A DNA stretch of 64,000 nucleotides from Rhyzopertha dominica (GCA_025024175.1 QCXZ01000064.1:21262286-21326285); one strand, 5' to 3'; counted from the stretch's first letter, positions 20,218-31,568 are shown. A program made the numbers and translations. The notes: a model not told the origin generated them from the sequence alone.

Positions 20218-21830
20218 CACACACATACTTTTATGAGACGTAGGTGGTAAAACATAATTTCGAATTATAAGAAAATTCGCCGTGGGCCGTAATGATTTTG
20301 TTACAGCACCACCTTTATTTATGTGTTGTAGGACATTAACATAAATAACATATTCTAGAGATATGCGACAAATCAGAGGCGTCGTGGCGAAAGTGAATCT
20401 CGGAATATAAGAAAATTCCTTGCGGGCCGTAATGATTTTGTTACACCACCAGCTTTTTATATATGTTGTATAGCACATTAATATAAATAACACATTCCAG
20501 AGGCAGGCGAAAAATCAGTGGCGTACGTGGTGAAATTGAATCTCGAATTATAAGAAAATTCTCTGTGAACCGTAATGATTTTGTTACACCACCTTTTATG
20601 TGTTGTAGGACATTAACATAGATAATATATTCCAGAGACAGGAATTATATCAACCCGCAACCAGCGTCATCATGGGAAAACGCGACATAAGATCACGTTA
20701 ACGTTAGCAAAATGCCCTTCAAGCTGTCCTGTATCTGTAACATATAGACTTAATCTTATCGTAGACACATACACATGTAGTTTTTAGCTGTTACACTAAA
20801 AAGTATTTTTAAAAAGCGATTTCGGGATTCCGAGTACATTTTTCAGGCGAAAAATCAGAGGCGTACGTGATGTAAGTGAATCTCGAAATATAAGAAAATT
20901 CCCTATGGTCCGTAACGATTTTGTTACACTACCAGCTTTGTATATGTGTTGTAAGACATTAATTTAAATAAAATATTCCAGAGACACTCGAAAAATCAGA
21001 GGCGTACGTGGTGACCTAGACGAGTTTCATGGCCATGATTTCGATGCGGCTTAAATATTAATTTCTAGAAATTTGTGCACTGTATTCCGATATAAATTAC
21101 TCGAATTAACTGCCTGTCTTTTCCTGACGCGTTTTCTTTTATATTAATTTTTTTGTTTGTTTTTTGAATAACTACTTTGTTAAGTCAATAAATCTTTGGG
21201 CTAAAATTATTTAGTTTACTTTCAAGGTTACTATGTCTGAAGATTCCCCTTTCGTGTTTTCTTGGGTTTTCGTTTAATTATACAAGCGGGTGATATAAAA
21301 CACGTGGCGCTCTCTTCCATTCCTTTTAACCGAACCCAACCCTGTTTTCTTTGCTTAGCTGGGACCCCATCTTGTATAATACTCTTGAATCTTTCTTTTT
21401 CTCGTTGAATAGCTAAATTTCGATTGCCACATAACAAACATATATAAGAAGCTGGTGGTGTAACAAGATCGTTACAGTCCACGGGAAATTTTTTTATATT
21501 TCAAGATTCAATTTCATTACGTACGCCTCTGACTTTTTACGTGTTTCTAGCATATGTTATTTATATTAACGTCCTACAACAGATATAAAAAGCTGGTGGT
21601 GTGACAAAATCGTTACGGCTCACGGGGAATTTTCTTAGGTTTCGAAATTCAGTTTCATCACCTACGCCTCTGACTTTTTGCGTGACTCTAGAATATGTTA
21701 TTTATATTAATGTCCTGCAACACATATAAAACTAGCGGTGTAACAAAATCGTTGACCACAGTGACTTTTCATAAATTTCGAAACGCGGTTTCCTCACGTA
21801 CGCCTCTGAGCTTTTAGTGTGTCTAGATTA
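20218..21830. repeat. Opposed arrays of a ~142-bp repeat (foldback-like)
   Basis: Left units are marked by CCGTAAYGATTTTGTTAC at 20287, 20427, 20570 and 20910. Each is preceded by TATAAGAAAATTC and followed by an ACCACC..TTTATATGTGTTGTAGGACATTAA..AAATAACATATTCCAGAGA block and AAAATCAGAGGCGTACGTGG. Three right-hand units lie in reverse orientation (about 21440-21540, 21585-21680, 21720-21815). The arms surround a unique centre (21014-21439) and a spacer at 20640-20840. The layout resembles foldback elements. No transposase was found. Confidence 0.8.
21231..21482 (-). other. Short unrecognised frame in the centre of the foldback array
   Basis: An 83-codon minus-strand frame begins inside a right-arm repeat and crosses the unique centre. 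It has paired Cys (YICLLCGNRN) and a basic tail, but no recognised domain. It may be chance. Confidence 0.2.
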
Positions 21831-21839
21831 TTATAAGAC

Positions 21840-22825
21840 CTAACAGTAAAAGAGGCGAAGGTGTATTATGCAAATTTTACTCTATTAGATGTTTTCTTTG
21901 TTCTTTCTTCTTTCTTGCAAGAGTTGTCAGAATCTGTGGCTATCCTCAACGACAAATTGGGATGATATAAAAATTCTGGACATGGAAAGAAACACCAACA
22001 AAAGATTAATGTTAGAAATGTACCATATACATAAAATGAACAACGTAGTCACAAAAAAACAGACACACAAAATTTAAGCAATATATACACGTATTTGCTA
22101 TCGCAAGTAGCACCGTGTAATACGCAACCCTCCGTTTTTGTTTTGTTTGTATAGTAGGTAGCAGTTAAAAGTAGGCGTAAGTGTTTGGTTAGGTAGATGT
22201 GATTAGTCCGACGCGCGCATGCGAGATAGAGGGAGAGTAGTGGAAGGGAAGATGGCGAACTAACCTTAAAAAGTGAGGGGTGTTTGGAAAGTTTCTTCCG
22301 AAAGGAAGCACGGTTCTTAGTTTTGTCTGACCGTAAAACGGGCGTAACGTCACCTAGAGTGTTCGACCTGGGTGAAAATATAACTGACCATTGCAACCGC
22401 TCGTTGGTCCCTGCTTGTGGTGTGACTGCACTTGAGGTTGGAAACCGAAGCTAAGCGGACTGTATCCATGATGTGCAGCGAACAACACGCAGCGAGTTCA
22501 TGGTGTTGGACGGCTGGGTATGTTGGAGGTTTTTATGCATGGTGGTTTTGGGCGTCGAGCCTCATCCTGCGAGGTATTGATGTGTGGGGTGCGTGTTTCC
22601 AATAACGTAACGGAAAGTTCTATTCGTGGCGTTGGCGGACATTATTTGCTAAAAACAGTTTTGCAACATGGGAATTAGTTTAGTTCTTATGTATGATTCT
22701 AAATTTGCGCTCGGCGTAGTTCTTTGGTGTTATTTGATAGGTATAAGTTCAATATATTTAGTTCATTCGAAATGTGTCATTTCAAGGTTCGAAATACTTA
22801 ACTGAAGTGAATCCCCCTGTTTGTT
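21840..22825. other. No recognised gene
   Basis: AT-rich, then a less AT-rich stretch at 22200-22600. The short frames show no motifs. Confidence 0.4.
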
Positions 22826-22874
22826 TTGGAAATCAAAAGAGTAAGTATTACACACGGCATGGCTCTAATAATCA

Positions 22875-23293
22875 GTATGTTTTTTTGTTGTGTGGTTAAA
22901 AACCAGTCAGCAGTTGCAATTGCAATACAAATTAATGAAATGGGTTTTCATGTAGGTGAAGCGGTTGAAGTACGAGAAAAATGCAGGCAAAAATTTGCAG
23001 TCTCGCAAGCCCGATACACAAAAGCTTTGCAAAAAAAAGAAAACCACAGGTGAAGGAAAAATTAAGTTGCAGAGATTGATGAAATTCTAAGAGACAAACA
23101 CAAAATCAATTCACTTGTTGTAATTGAAACATTTACGGATCCAGCCCCTGCCGAAGGTAGTACTAGCATGTGTGCTGATAGCGCCACTAGTTACGTAAAC
23201 GACGAAAATAATAGATTGGGTAATATAAAAAGTACAGTGAGGCCAAGGAAAGACAGTTTGAAGGACACTTTAGAAAACATTCAGACAGCGTAA
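22875..23293 (+). pseudogene. Myb/SANT-like DNA-binding protein fragment
   Basis: From about 22885 the frame reads QSAVAIAIQINEMGFHVGEAVEV followed by REKCRQKFAVSQARYTKAL, the spacing of helices 2-3 of Myb/SANT-like domains found in transposon-derived proteins. After a basic segment the coding signal moves to another frame (indel about 23067). It continues EIDEILRDKHKINSLVVIETF and an acidic Ser-rich tail to TAA 23291-23293. The first helix with its Trp is not visible. The family call is tentative. Confidence 0.4.
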
Positions 23294-24120
23294 CCAAAAT
23301 ATATAATTATAATATTTTCACACCCATTTAGCTCTATGTAGGCCACTAAGGCAACATCATATGTCGCGGTTTTTGTGCAGTAAAAGAGCAATGCTTATCA
23401 CGTATTAATCAGGAATAAATAGTTCACTTTGTTCTCAGTATCCTCTCTGGTAAAAGCAAATATAATTACTCTTAATTAAGTTTTGCCTGCCTGGTGCTAG
23501 GTGAGTACATAATCCACAAAATTACTGTTAACGTATTACAGGTAGTTATGTAGCTATTTTTTAGAAATCAAGGTGTCAAAATACATCTGCAAATAATAGC
23601 TCCCAATAAAAATCTACTTCACACGACTTCATTTGTTATCACTGCAAGAACCCCCAATAACCCCTGAGGCCGAGTCGCACAGCGTTTCGCTACAACAGAG
23701 AACTTAAATCAAAGGAAATAAGAGTTTGGAGCTATAATAAACTGAACATCATTAACAAAAATAATGGGAAAAGAAAGCGAAAGCATAGTGAAAGTAATTA
23801 GTGTTTATCGTAACATATGTATGTTGTGATTTTCTTCCTTTTTAAAAGAGAGTTTTCAGCAATGCGTGTTGTATTTATTTAAATTAATGTAGTTTGTCAA
23901 TTTTTCTTTTTTGAAATGTAACTGATAGTGTGATTATCATAATATCGTCAATTTCACATACTCACGAATTTGATTTTTCTTAATCTTATGACAAGATTGA
24001 TTATAAATTTATTGCTAAATCAACAAGAAAGGGATATGCCAATTTGTGAAAAGGATATGTATTTTTCAATTGTTTTTTCAATGACATTCAACAAGTTTTG
24101 TGTTTGAGAAGTTTTAAATA
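23294..24120. other. No recognised gene
   Basis: AT-rich sequence without motifs or recognisable repeats. Confidence 0.4.
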
Positions 24121-24135
24121 TTTAGGCCACATAAC

Positions 24136-25718
24136 ATGCTGCAGGATCGAATGATATGGCATGGATTGAAATATTACTCCTTAACAGAAGTAGTCAGACA
24201 AAGCGATAAATTTTTTTCGGATGTGCTGACAAAAATTGGAAATGGTGAAACATTGCGAGATAACGAACGAGCGCTCCTAGAATCACGTTTCTTCGCCAAT
24301 GAAGAACTAGTGGATATGCAGATCTATGATGCGAGTCGTTTATTTCATCGCAATGTGGATGTTGATCAATACAATTATGACATTTTGAACAAACCGGACG
24401 TCTTCGTGTCTACAGCTAAAGATGAAATTCGCGGATATGTAAATCCTCAACAGTTACGCTNCACACATGACAATATACGAAAACTGGATGTAACGTCAAA
24501 TGGCAATATGCCAACGAAATTATTGCTTCAGCTTGATACTCCGTATATAGTGACGCACAATACTGATAAATTTGACAAAATTGTTCATGGATCCTTTGGA
24601 TACTTGCGATATGTGGAAAACGATGATAATGGCGACATTCAACGCCTATAGCTAGAATTCCCTGATACTGGAATAGGGAAAGTTTTAAGAATGAAATATG
24701 ACCATCATATACAAGCGTTGGGCGCATACGATAAAGTTGTCTACGAATACTCAAAATCGCACGACTTATCATTAGTGTATGTTGCACTCTCACGTGCAAA
24801 AAGTGTGTATGGATTATTTCTTACAAACCGAAAAAGCGATTTTACGTTTTATCATTGTCGAAAACACGGAGATGGAGAAGCGCTACATCTGAGTTTCGCC
24901 GCTTAGGAAAACGCAAGATTTCAAGTGTAGTTGAACTATGTTCAACATTTATAACAGCGAAAGTCGGCGCCTACAATTGCTTGTTCGAATATTCAAAGTA
25001 TTGGAGCACACGCGAAGGATGTCAGCCTGGATCCCGTTTTAAAACAACAACAAAACTACTTTATCAGAAACGTGGATGAGAGATAGCGACGATTTCATAC
25101 ATATAAATGGCTTGCGGTGCATAGAAAGAAAGAACGGTTGTCAAAATCGAGCATGGGGCGTAGCGATTTACGAATTTGTGTCAATGCGAACAGATAGCCC
25201 TTGATACGATGAGTGCCAATTATGGAGACGCTTGCTGTATTCGCATTCAATATAAAGATCCGGCAGACCGTTCTACACATTTTTATTTAATAACAATTTC
25301 TGCCAAACCTGGAGCAACGCGTGAACAACTTTTCAAATTGATGGATGGCGCATTAATGAAATTCAGTCGTCGTACCATTATTTCATTGTTTCATATCAAT
25401 TATTCGGAGCAGTTAAACAACTTTCCATTGATAGTGTGTGGAGATTTTAATTTTGATTTGTCATGTCCAATATTGTTGCAATACTTGCAAAACATGCATT
25501 CGTTGTCTTTGGCAACTAGAGAGATTGTTACTACTAGGCAGGGTACACGTATCGATGGAATATTCTACTATTCCATGGCGATCGAGGTTATACCGTACGT
25601 ATCGACCACGGTAGTAGATAGAGAGGTATACGCACGACCGTATGGTAACCATATGCAACTGCGGCCCAGATTCGTAATCAGTGTGGGAGAGAGAAGTCTA
25701 GTAAGAGATGCAATATAG
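24136..25718 (+). pseudogene. Helentron (Helitron2) helicase C-terminus plus endonuclease domain, decayed
   Basis: Rolling-circle transposons of the Helentron type encode Rep, a PIF1-like helicase and a C-terminal exonuclease-endonuclease-phosphatase (EEP) domain. The helicase tail is clear: LTEVVRQSDKFFSDVLTKIG, RLFHRNVDVDQYN, YIVTHNTDKFDKIVHGSFG, and SLVYVALSRAKSVYGLFL (motif VI). A stop at 24649-24651 interrupts it. The linker FRRLGKRKISS (another frame, about 24895) leads to the EEP part: NIQSIGAHAKDV and LSETWMRDS in a third frame (about 24983-25090), then IVCGDFNFDLSC and TTRQGTRIDGIFY (about 25433-25570). At least two frameshifts are present. The Rep domain and the helicase ATP-binding half are absent, so this is a 5'-truncated remnant. 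Confidence 0.82.
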
Positions 25719-25769
25719 TGGTAAAAGCACTCGCCAGTGGCATGCATAACCATGCATTCGGTGTGGTAT

Positions 25770-26147
25770 TTGTGTGAAGTTTTTTTAAATAACAAAAATG
25801 TGAAAGTATTGTGTGATGCCGAACTGTATTTATATGCAAAAAAAATTAAATCGTCGAAATGCTTCACATGTAGGGATCATCTTTATCAAACAAATGTTTC
25901 TGATACAACTGGTCCTTCATCTACACTTACTATTTTCAAATCCAGAAGACGGCTAAATAATCCAAATCAGATCGTTTCGCGGTTTAAAAAAATAAAAAAT
26001 ATTTTAACCAAACATATTCAGTGTTGCTTTTGACAATGTAGTGGATGAATTGTTTTCAAACACATATTCTATTTCGTTTCCTTGTAAAGAACACGAAGCA
26101 AAGATACTTTCAAAATTTTGTTTATTGTTATATTATAATGAGAATTA
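25770..26147 (+). pseudogene. Probable transposase C-terminal fragment (P-element/THAP9-like?)
   Basis: Frames at 25770-26030 and, after a frameshift, about 26021-26147 include VLCDAELYLYAKKIK, CFTCRDHLYQ, NNPNQIVSRFKKIKN, then DNVVDELFSNTYSISFPC and KEHEAKILSKF. The order (CxxC, paired hydrophobic helix, FPCxEH) resembles the C-termini of THAP/P-element-like transposases, but no catalytic region is present. The left boundary of the tandem duplication cuts this frame at 25941, so only its right part recurs in the second unit (32031-32237). Confidence 0.35.
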
Positions 26148-26405
26148 AATAGTACTATAAGCACAATGACAGAGATACTGATAAATCAAGTGCAAGAAAG
26201 AAGAGGGAATCTAAGTTACAGTTTTATTTTAATTTTTAGATCTCCTTGTATGTGTATTTTGAATAAACGTTGACTGCAGAAGCACCACTTTTTATTTTTT
26301 AACACTCTTATTTGATACACTGCTGAAGTTTAGTGTGAAATAAGTATTACCCTCATAATATAAGAAATATATAGAATAGTCATATTTCTGTACTTCATTT
26401 TACTT

Positions 26406-27235
26406 CCACATCCAACGGATGGGCAGTATTGTATCGCGAAATAAATTTTCAAAAATTTTTTACTTGCTCAATCGCTTTAAAATGCTCGAAAACGTCCAAA
26501 AGCAAAATTTGAGCAAATATTTTGTGTTTGTATGTCCGTCTGTGTGTAGACACTATAACTTTCGAAAGACTTGAACTTGAAATTTGGCATACGTGTAAAT
26601 CTCAACTACCCAAAGCAATATGTTGTTTTGGGGTGAGTAGGGTATAGGGCCCCCTTCCCTAAAATTGTGTGGTAACTACCCTTTTTGCAAACTTTTACTT
26701 TTTGCCTTTTAGTACGTGATTAGTAGTATAATTGCGAGTATTATTAGTCCCTATAAATTTTCGGTGCAGCAAATTGTTTAGAAGAAAAAAACGGTCATTT
26801 GAAAAACCTGTTTTACCCAAATATCTCAGAAAATACTTAATATATTCAAATATGAAAATACTATCCGATAGGAAATAAAATTTCTCACAAAAGAAGTTTA
26901 AAAATGTATCCAAAATTTTGACATTTTCGAAATATTACCAAAAAAAATGAATTTTGAACCTTATCCACACAACTTTTTTTAAATTTTGCTACTAGATAGA
27001 AAATTAAATTTAATAATTTTCGAGTTATTTAGAAAAAAACGATTTTGCATATTTATAGATTTTTGCTATCACGAGAACCGTTTGTGGTAGAAAAAAAGTG
27101 TCTAGAGATAAAAAATGCTCAAAACCTCATTATTGATGGTATAATAGAAGAAATAAAAGCGTAAATATCATTTTGACAACTTGATCTGGAAGTGTTGATT
27201 CAATTTGCAGCGGATTTTCATTATCTGACGCAAAT
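26406..27235 (+). repeat. Dispersed repeat R, long copy (unit 1)
   Basis: Begins CTTCCACATCCAACGGATGGG and runs through TTTGAGCAAATATTTTGTG, GAACTTGAAATTTGGCATA, TTTTCGGTGCAGCAAAT and CTCATTATTGATGGTATAAT, ending near CTGGAAGTGTTGATTCAATTTGCAGCG. The same order is seen at 41136-41890. Confidence 0.85.
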
Positions 27236-27454
27236 CTGTTCTAAAATTGTTGCACAAGTAACAACAGAATCTTCTCATTTCCACACTTTTTGAAAGATAA
27301 ATGAACCATCGCTATTCGCTTAGGTAATTTTGGGAATCAAATTGATATTATGAACACAGCGTGTGCTGTACAGTAGCCCTATGCAAAGCGGAGCGATTCC
27401 CACTATGCTCTATCTCTCTCTAACATGACTGGCTACTGAATCGGCCCGCTCCAC

Positions 27455-27505
27455 ACGGTATCGTGCGTATACCTCTCTATCTACTACCGTGGTATCGACC
27501 ATTGA
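27455..27505 (-). repeat. Short inverted Helentron fragment (unit 1)
   Basis: About 34 bp (27467-27500) are the reverse complement of the Helentron endonuclease end at 25604-25637 (GGTAGTAGATAGAGAGGTAT core). Weaker similarity continues for ~100 bp. The duplicate lies at 33545-33595. Confidence 0.65.
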
Positions 27506-27745
27506 TGGCGCGTCTCACAAACGGCAACAGCGCAGCCGTTGAACAATGTGCGGATGTTGGGGGGAAACGTGATCGGGAAGCTGTAGCTGACGCCGCACTC
27601 CACGCGGACCAGTGTTGCCATTTGTAACATAATTATCAAATTATAACATAAATTTTGCATAAAATGATATTAAAAAATAATATGTAACATAATTGATAAT
27701 TGTAACATAATTTCTATATTATTTAAAAATTACTAATTTAACCCT

Positions 27746-27857
27746 TAATGGCCGGTTGCACAGTTCACTTAAACCTGGTTCAAGCTGAAATTTGACGTTT
27801 ACGCAGTGCTTTAAACGTCAAAAGCCAAGTTAAATTGAACGGTGCAACTGGCCATTA
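27746..27857. mobile_element. MITE, 112 bp (unit 1)
   Basis: Inverted ends TAATGGCCGGTTGCAC (27746-27761) and GTGCAACTGGCCATTA (27842-27857), with inner inverted TTTGACGTTTA / TAAACGTCAAA. Non-coding. It resembles the common insect MITEs ending in GGCCGGTTGCAC. Nested inside the hAT element; the duplicate is at 33836-33947. Confidence 0.75.
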
Positions 27858-28019
27858 GACAACCAACATAACACAGGTAGCGGACGGGTTGCCGGTTGCC
27901 GGCCATAGCGTTTGTGTTTTTAGTATGTATTTTGTGTTATTTATTGTTTTATTCTATAATGGCAAGTACAAGTAAAGCCAACCTTAAGAGGCAACAACCA
28001 ATTTTTTTAATTTAGTACA

Positions 28020-29432
28020 ATGTTTTCTAATCAGAACCCAGAAGAAGCAAATATAGGTGCAACGGCCGAAGTTCTTTCCAACAAAGTAATGAGTTTATTT
28101 GAATCTGTAAATATACCTTTTGAAAACATAATAGGTTTTGGGTCTGATGGTTGTAACACTATGTTTGGTGTTAATAACTCGGTAGTAAGTCGGTTAAAGG
28201 AAAATCTACCTGGCATTATAGTACAAAAATGCATTTGCCACTCTTTGCACCTTTGTGCCAGCGAGGCTTGTAAAGTTTTGCCACATCACTGCCAGGATTT
28301 GGCTAGAAACATTTTTGGCTATTTTAAAAACAGCTCTAAACGGCAGGCACAATTTACAGAGTTCCAAATATTTTGCAATGTAGAGCCACATAAAATATTA
28401 CGACCATCACAAACAAGATGGCTCTTGTTACTTATGGTAGTAGAGAGGATAATTGAACAATGGCATCCTCTTCAGCTGTATTTTGTCAGGGAATGGACTG
28501 AACATAGGTTGCAATCATCAGAAGTTGCGGCAAATAGGCTAAATGATGTAGCAACTGAACTTTTTTATTTATTTCTTCAATGGGTACTACCAAAATTCGT
28601 AAAACTTAATGAATACTTCCAAAGTGAACGCGTCATAATTGCACATGTTTATGATGTTATTTGTGATACATATAAAGAAATTTTGCTTTCCTATTTACAA
28701 CCAAGCTATGTTCATAAAACCGAAATAGGTGAAATTAATCCTAATGAGGTTAATCAGTTCATCGATTTGAGACATATTTGCTTTGGTGTTCGCGTCTTTC
28801 AGAACATTGATAAATTAAACCAAAAAGAAAAGGAAGACTTTTACATTCGATGTCGCCAGTTTTTAATTGTTTCAGCAAATGAAATTAAAAAGAGATTTGA
28901 TTTTAAAGACAATATTTTGTCAAAAATAACAATATTTGAAAGAGGATATTCTAAGCCAAAACCTTTATCTATTTTTCCTTTAATTGAATTACTTCCTAGA
29001 ATTGTAGATCCACAAAATATTGAACTTATACAAAAAATTGATGATCAGTGGCGGCTTTATTGTCAGTCTGAATTAAAGATAAATGAGGACATAGAAGAAT
29101 CTTCAATTGATAAATACTGGCACAAAATCTCCCAAATTCAGAACATGTCTGATATTTACATGTTTAAAGAATTAGGAAACTTTATACTAGATCTGTTGGT
29201 AATTCCACATTCTAATGCTGCCTGTGAGAGAATATTTTCAAAAGTAAATTTAATTAAAACAGACGTTAGAAATCGATTGTGTAGTGATACAGTTAATTCA
29301 CTTTTATTAGCTTCTCAAAGTATAAACGGTGAATGTTATAACTTTAAAGTTACCGAGACAATGATTAATTCAATAACGTCATATAAACATACCAAAGATG
29401 ACAATATTGATATTAAATTCGATTTTGAATAA
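28020..29432 (+). CDS. hAT transposase, N-terminally truncated (unit 1)
   Basis: An open frame of 470 codons from ATG 28020 to TAA 29430-29432. It has hAT features: IIGFGSDGCNTMFG, CICHSLHLCASEA (the C..H..hAT core), RPSQTRWLLLLM, and the C-terminal dimerisation region VIPHSNAACERIFSKVNLIKT with VRNRLCSD. The expected N-terminal zinc finger and the first catalytic Asp segment (usually D.STD, ~100-150 residues upstream) are missing. A tiny frame MASTSKANLKRQQ (27959-28015) that may be the old N-terminus ends in a stop just before it. The protein would therefore not be an active nuclease by itself, although it could keep DNA or partner binding. Identical to the copy at 34110-35522. Confidence 0.85.
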   Translation: MFSNQNPEEANIGATAEVLSNKVMSLFESVNIPFENIIGFGSDGCNTMFGVNNSVVSRLKENLPGIIVQKCICHSLHLCASEACKVLPHHCQDLARNIFGYFKNSSKRQAQFTEFQIFCNVEPHKILRPSQTRWLLLLMVVERIIEQWHPLQLYFVREWTEHRLQSSEVAANRLNDVATELFYLFLQWVLPKFVKLNEYFQSERVIIAHVYDVICDTYKEILLSYLQPSYVHKTEIGEINPNEVNQFIDLRHICFGVRVFQNIDKLNQKEKEDFYIRCRQFLIVSANEIKKRFDFKDNILSKITIFERGYSKPKPLSIFPLIELLPRIVDPQNIELIQKIDDQWRLYCQSELKINEDIEESSIDKYWHKISQIQNMSDIYMFKELGNFILDLLVIPHSNAACERIFSKVNLIKTDVRNRLCSDTVNSLLLASQSINGECYNFKVTETMINSITSYKHTKDDNIDIKFDFE

Positions 29433-29959
29433 TTTTGTTTCTGTTTTTTTTATGTGTTTCTGTTTGTTTGTGTTTAGGTTTTTTTTCTTAATAAATACAT
29501 TAAATGCTTATTTTTGTTTCATTTTAATTAATCATCTAGTTGTAACATAATTTTCAAGAAAAATTGATAATTTTGGCAACACTGTGCCATAATCCCTAGA
29601 TCACCTTGTGGCATCACTGACGCGGACTTAGTATCGGAACGTTCTCGTGCGACGGACGTTGATAGCACCGCTCAAATTTGCTCGAGTGACGCTATTACAG
29701 TCTGCAGACCGACCACGTCTCGTGTTCAATAATAATTCTAGTCTCATACAGCGCTTCATTGAAGGTGGGTGCAAGCTGTTTTTGTACTATGATATCAGGG
29801 ATGGGTAGATAAAAGTATGCTGTAATTTGCATGTATCAACAATGTAAATGGGGATTTTGTTACAGTAACAAATTACGACTTGTAAATTATAAACAACAAA
29901 TTTCAAAAACATACGATATACAAATAATGGTTTACTTTACATGCATATTTTGCTTTTAG

Positions 29960-30790
29960 CTTGTCGACATTTCAAATCATGGATGCCATAAATCTATCAT
30001 TTCTCCGATAAAGAGGAATCTGCTACGTTTTAACGAACCTTTAGATATTGAACCTCTAAATTTAATAGATGTTAATTTCGTTGAAAAAATGGATACAAAT
30101 GAACCTTTGGGTGTAGCACAAGATAACTTGCTCAAATAAAATTTAAAAAACTTAAGATTGCAACAAGGAAAACGACGCGATTCGAAAACTTTGCCTTGAG
30201 TATAGAGATATTTTTTATTGTGAGAAAGTACCGTTAACGTTTACGAATAAAAGCACCCACAAAAATAACTTAAAGGATGAATCACCCATTTTCACAAAAT
30301 CTTACCGATACCCGGATATTCATAAGCATGAAGTAAAATCTCAAATTTCAAAAATGTTAGAACAAGGAATTATTCAGAACAGTACATCTCCTTGGTCAAG
30401 TCCGATTTGGATTGTACCGAAGAAGACGGACGCGCCTGGTCGGAAAAATGGTGGTTAGTTATTGATTATCGGAAGCTCAATGAGCGTACGAGCGATGATC
30501 GATACCCTCGTCCAAATATAACAGAAATTTTGGATAAACTTGGAAAGGCCAATTATTTTTCGACGCTAGATTTAGCTAGCGGATTTCACCAAATTGAAGT
30601 AGATCCCCGCGACATTCAAAAAACAGTTTTTTTTTGTAGAAGGAGGACTTTACGAATTCTGCAGGATGCCTGTTGGGCTTAAGAACGCCCCCGCAACTTT
30701 CCAGAGTTATGGACAATATCCTTAGAGGGCTCCAAAACGAAACTTGTCTCGTTTACTTAGACGACATCATCATTTTTGGTACATCACTGT
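29960..30790 (+). pseudogene. Ty3/gypsy-type Pol fragment with RT (unit 1)
   Basis: Broken frames carry the protease-RT linker (about 30000-30140), the RT entry ([17 protein letters not shown] at 30360-30410), then [20 protein letters not shown] and [19 protein letters not shown]. Near 30660-30720 [10 protein letters not shown] follows in another frame, and VYLDDIIIFGTS (catalytic YLDD) lies at about 30750-30790. Several frameshifts are seen, including near 30450 and at a T run near 30630. Similarity ends right after the YLDD motif: RT thumb, RNase H and integrase are absent, and env-like sequence follows directly. It belongs to the env-containing errantivirus-like lineage and is defective. 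Confidence 0.82.
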
Positions 30791-30799
30791 AAGAATTCC

Positions 30800-31559
30800 T
30801 TCCTCAAAATACCTAATTTCCAATGAGCACTCTTACGCCTTCATGGACGCAAGATGTAATGAAGTAATCTCAGAAAAAATTATTTGTTTCGACGTAAACC
30901 CAGCCAAAATTACGAACAACGCCCCATGCGAAATTCAAATGCTGCAGTATTCAAGAAAAATAACCAATTGTATGCAAGTTCCAGTCAAATTAGATGGCAT
31001 CAAGACTCAAACACTTGAGAGGAACGAGTGGATCATCGTGACCCCCCAAATTTCAGTTGTGATTCAGAAATGTGAACAGAGTGAGGAAAACATTCCGCTA
31101 AATGGTAGTTATGTGCTTGAACTAAACAATGAGTGCGAAGTGAGACTAGAAGATCTTACTTTAAGAACGTTTCAAAACTTTAAACCAAAATTTAAGAAGC
31201 TTGAATTACCACATTTAGCCGTATCATTTAAGAAACATATGGATGAAACAAACTTTGAACCGCTAAAAATTGAACATGTTAATTTAGATGATGTTAATAG
31301 TATTAGAAGTATGTTAAAAGAGCAAAAAGAAAAATTAACTAAAATTAATGACTTTCCTGTAAGCTTCAATCAAGCGAATGTAAACATAATTATCTTGTAT
31401 GTTCTGTTTATATTCATAACTGCATATGTATTTTGTATTTGTTATAAACGAAATTCTAACTTGTTTAGGTGCCTGCCAAATAGGAAAAATATGAATCAAC
31501 AGTCCACAGCCGATGACAGGTTATCGAACTCCGTGGTCAACCCCGTAGTTCTCAACTAA
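30800..31559 (+). pseudogene. Env-like glycoprotein C-terminal half (unit 1), errantivirus-like
   Basis: A long open stretch joined directly to the truncated RT. It corresponds to the membrane-proximal part of insect LTR-retroelement Env (related to baculovirus F proteins). It contains Cys-bearing ectodomain segments (for example ITNCMQVPVKL, VIQKCEQSEENI), a hydrophobic membrane segment IIILYVLFIFITAYVFCICY at about 31391-31450, and a short basic/polar tail ending at TAA 31557-31559. The N-terminal half with any cleavage site and fusion peptide is absent. The reading frame has no ATG that suits a glycoprotein and no signal peptide. A deletion product, not a functional envelope. Confidence 0.72.
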
Positions 31560-31568
31560 AGCCGGAGG

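Larger units (their letters stand above)
27610..29619 (+). mobile_element. hAT transposon (unit 1), 2,010 bp, 8-bp target duplication
   Basis: The ends are CAGTGTTGCCA (27610-27620) and TGGCATCACTG (29609-29619), 10 of 11 complementary. They are flanked by a perfect 8-bp duplication ACGCGGAC (27602-27609 and 29620-29627), as expected for hAT. A second inverted CAGTGTTGCC sits inside the right end near 29576-29585. The interior left part has several TGTAACATAAT repeats and a 112-bp MITE. One long transposase frame is present, lacking its N-terminal domains. Confidence 0.93.
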
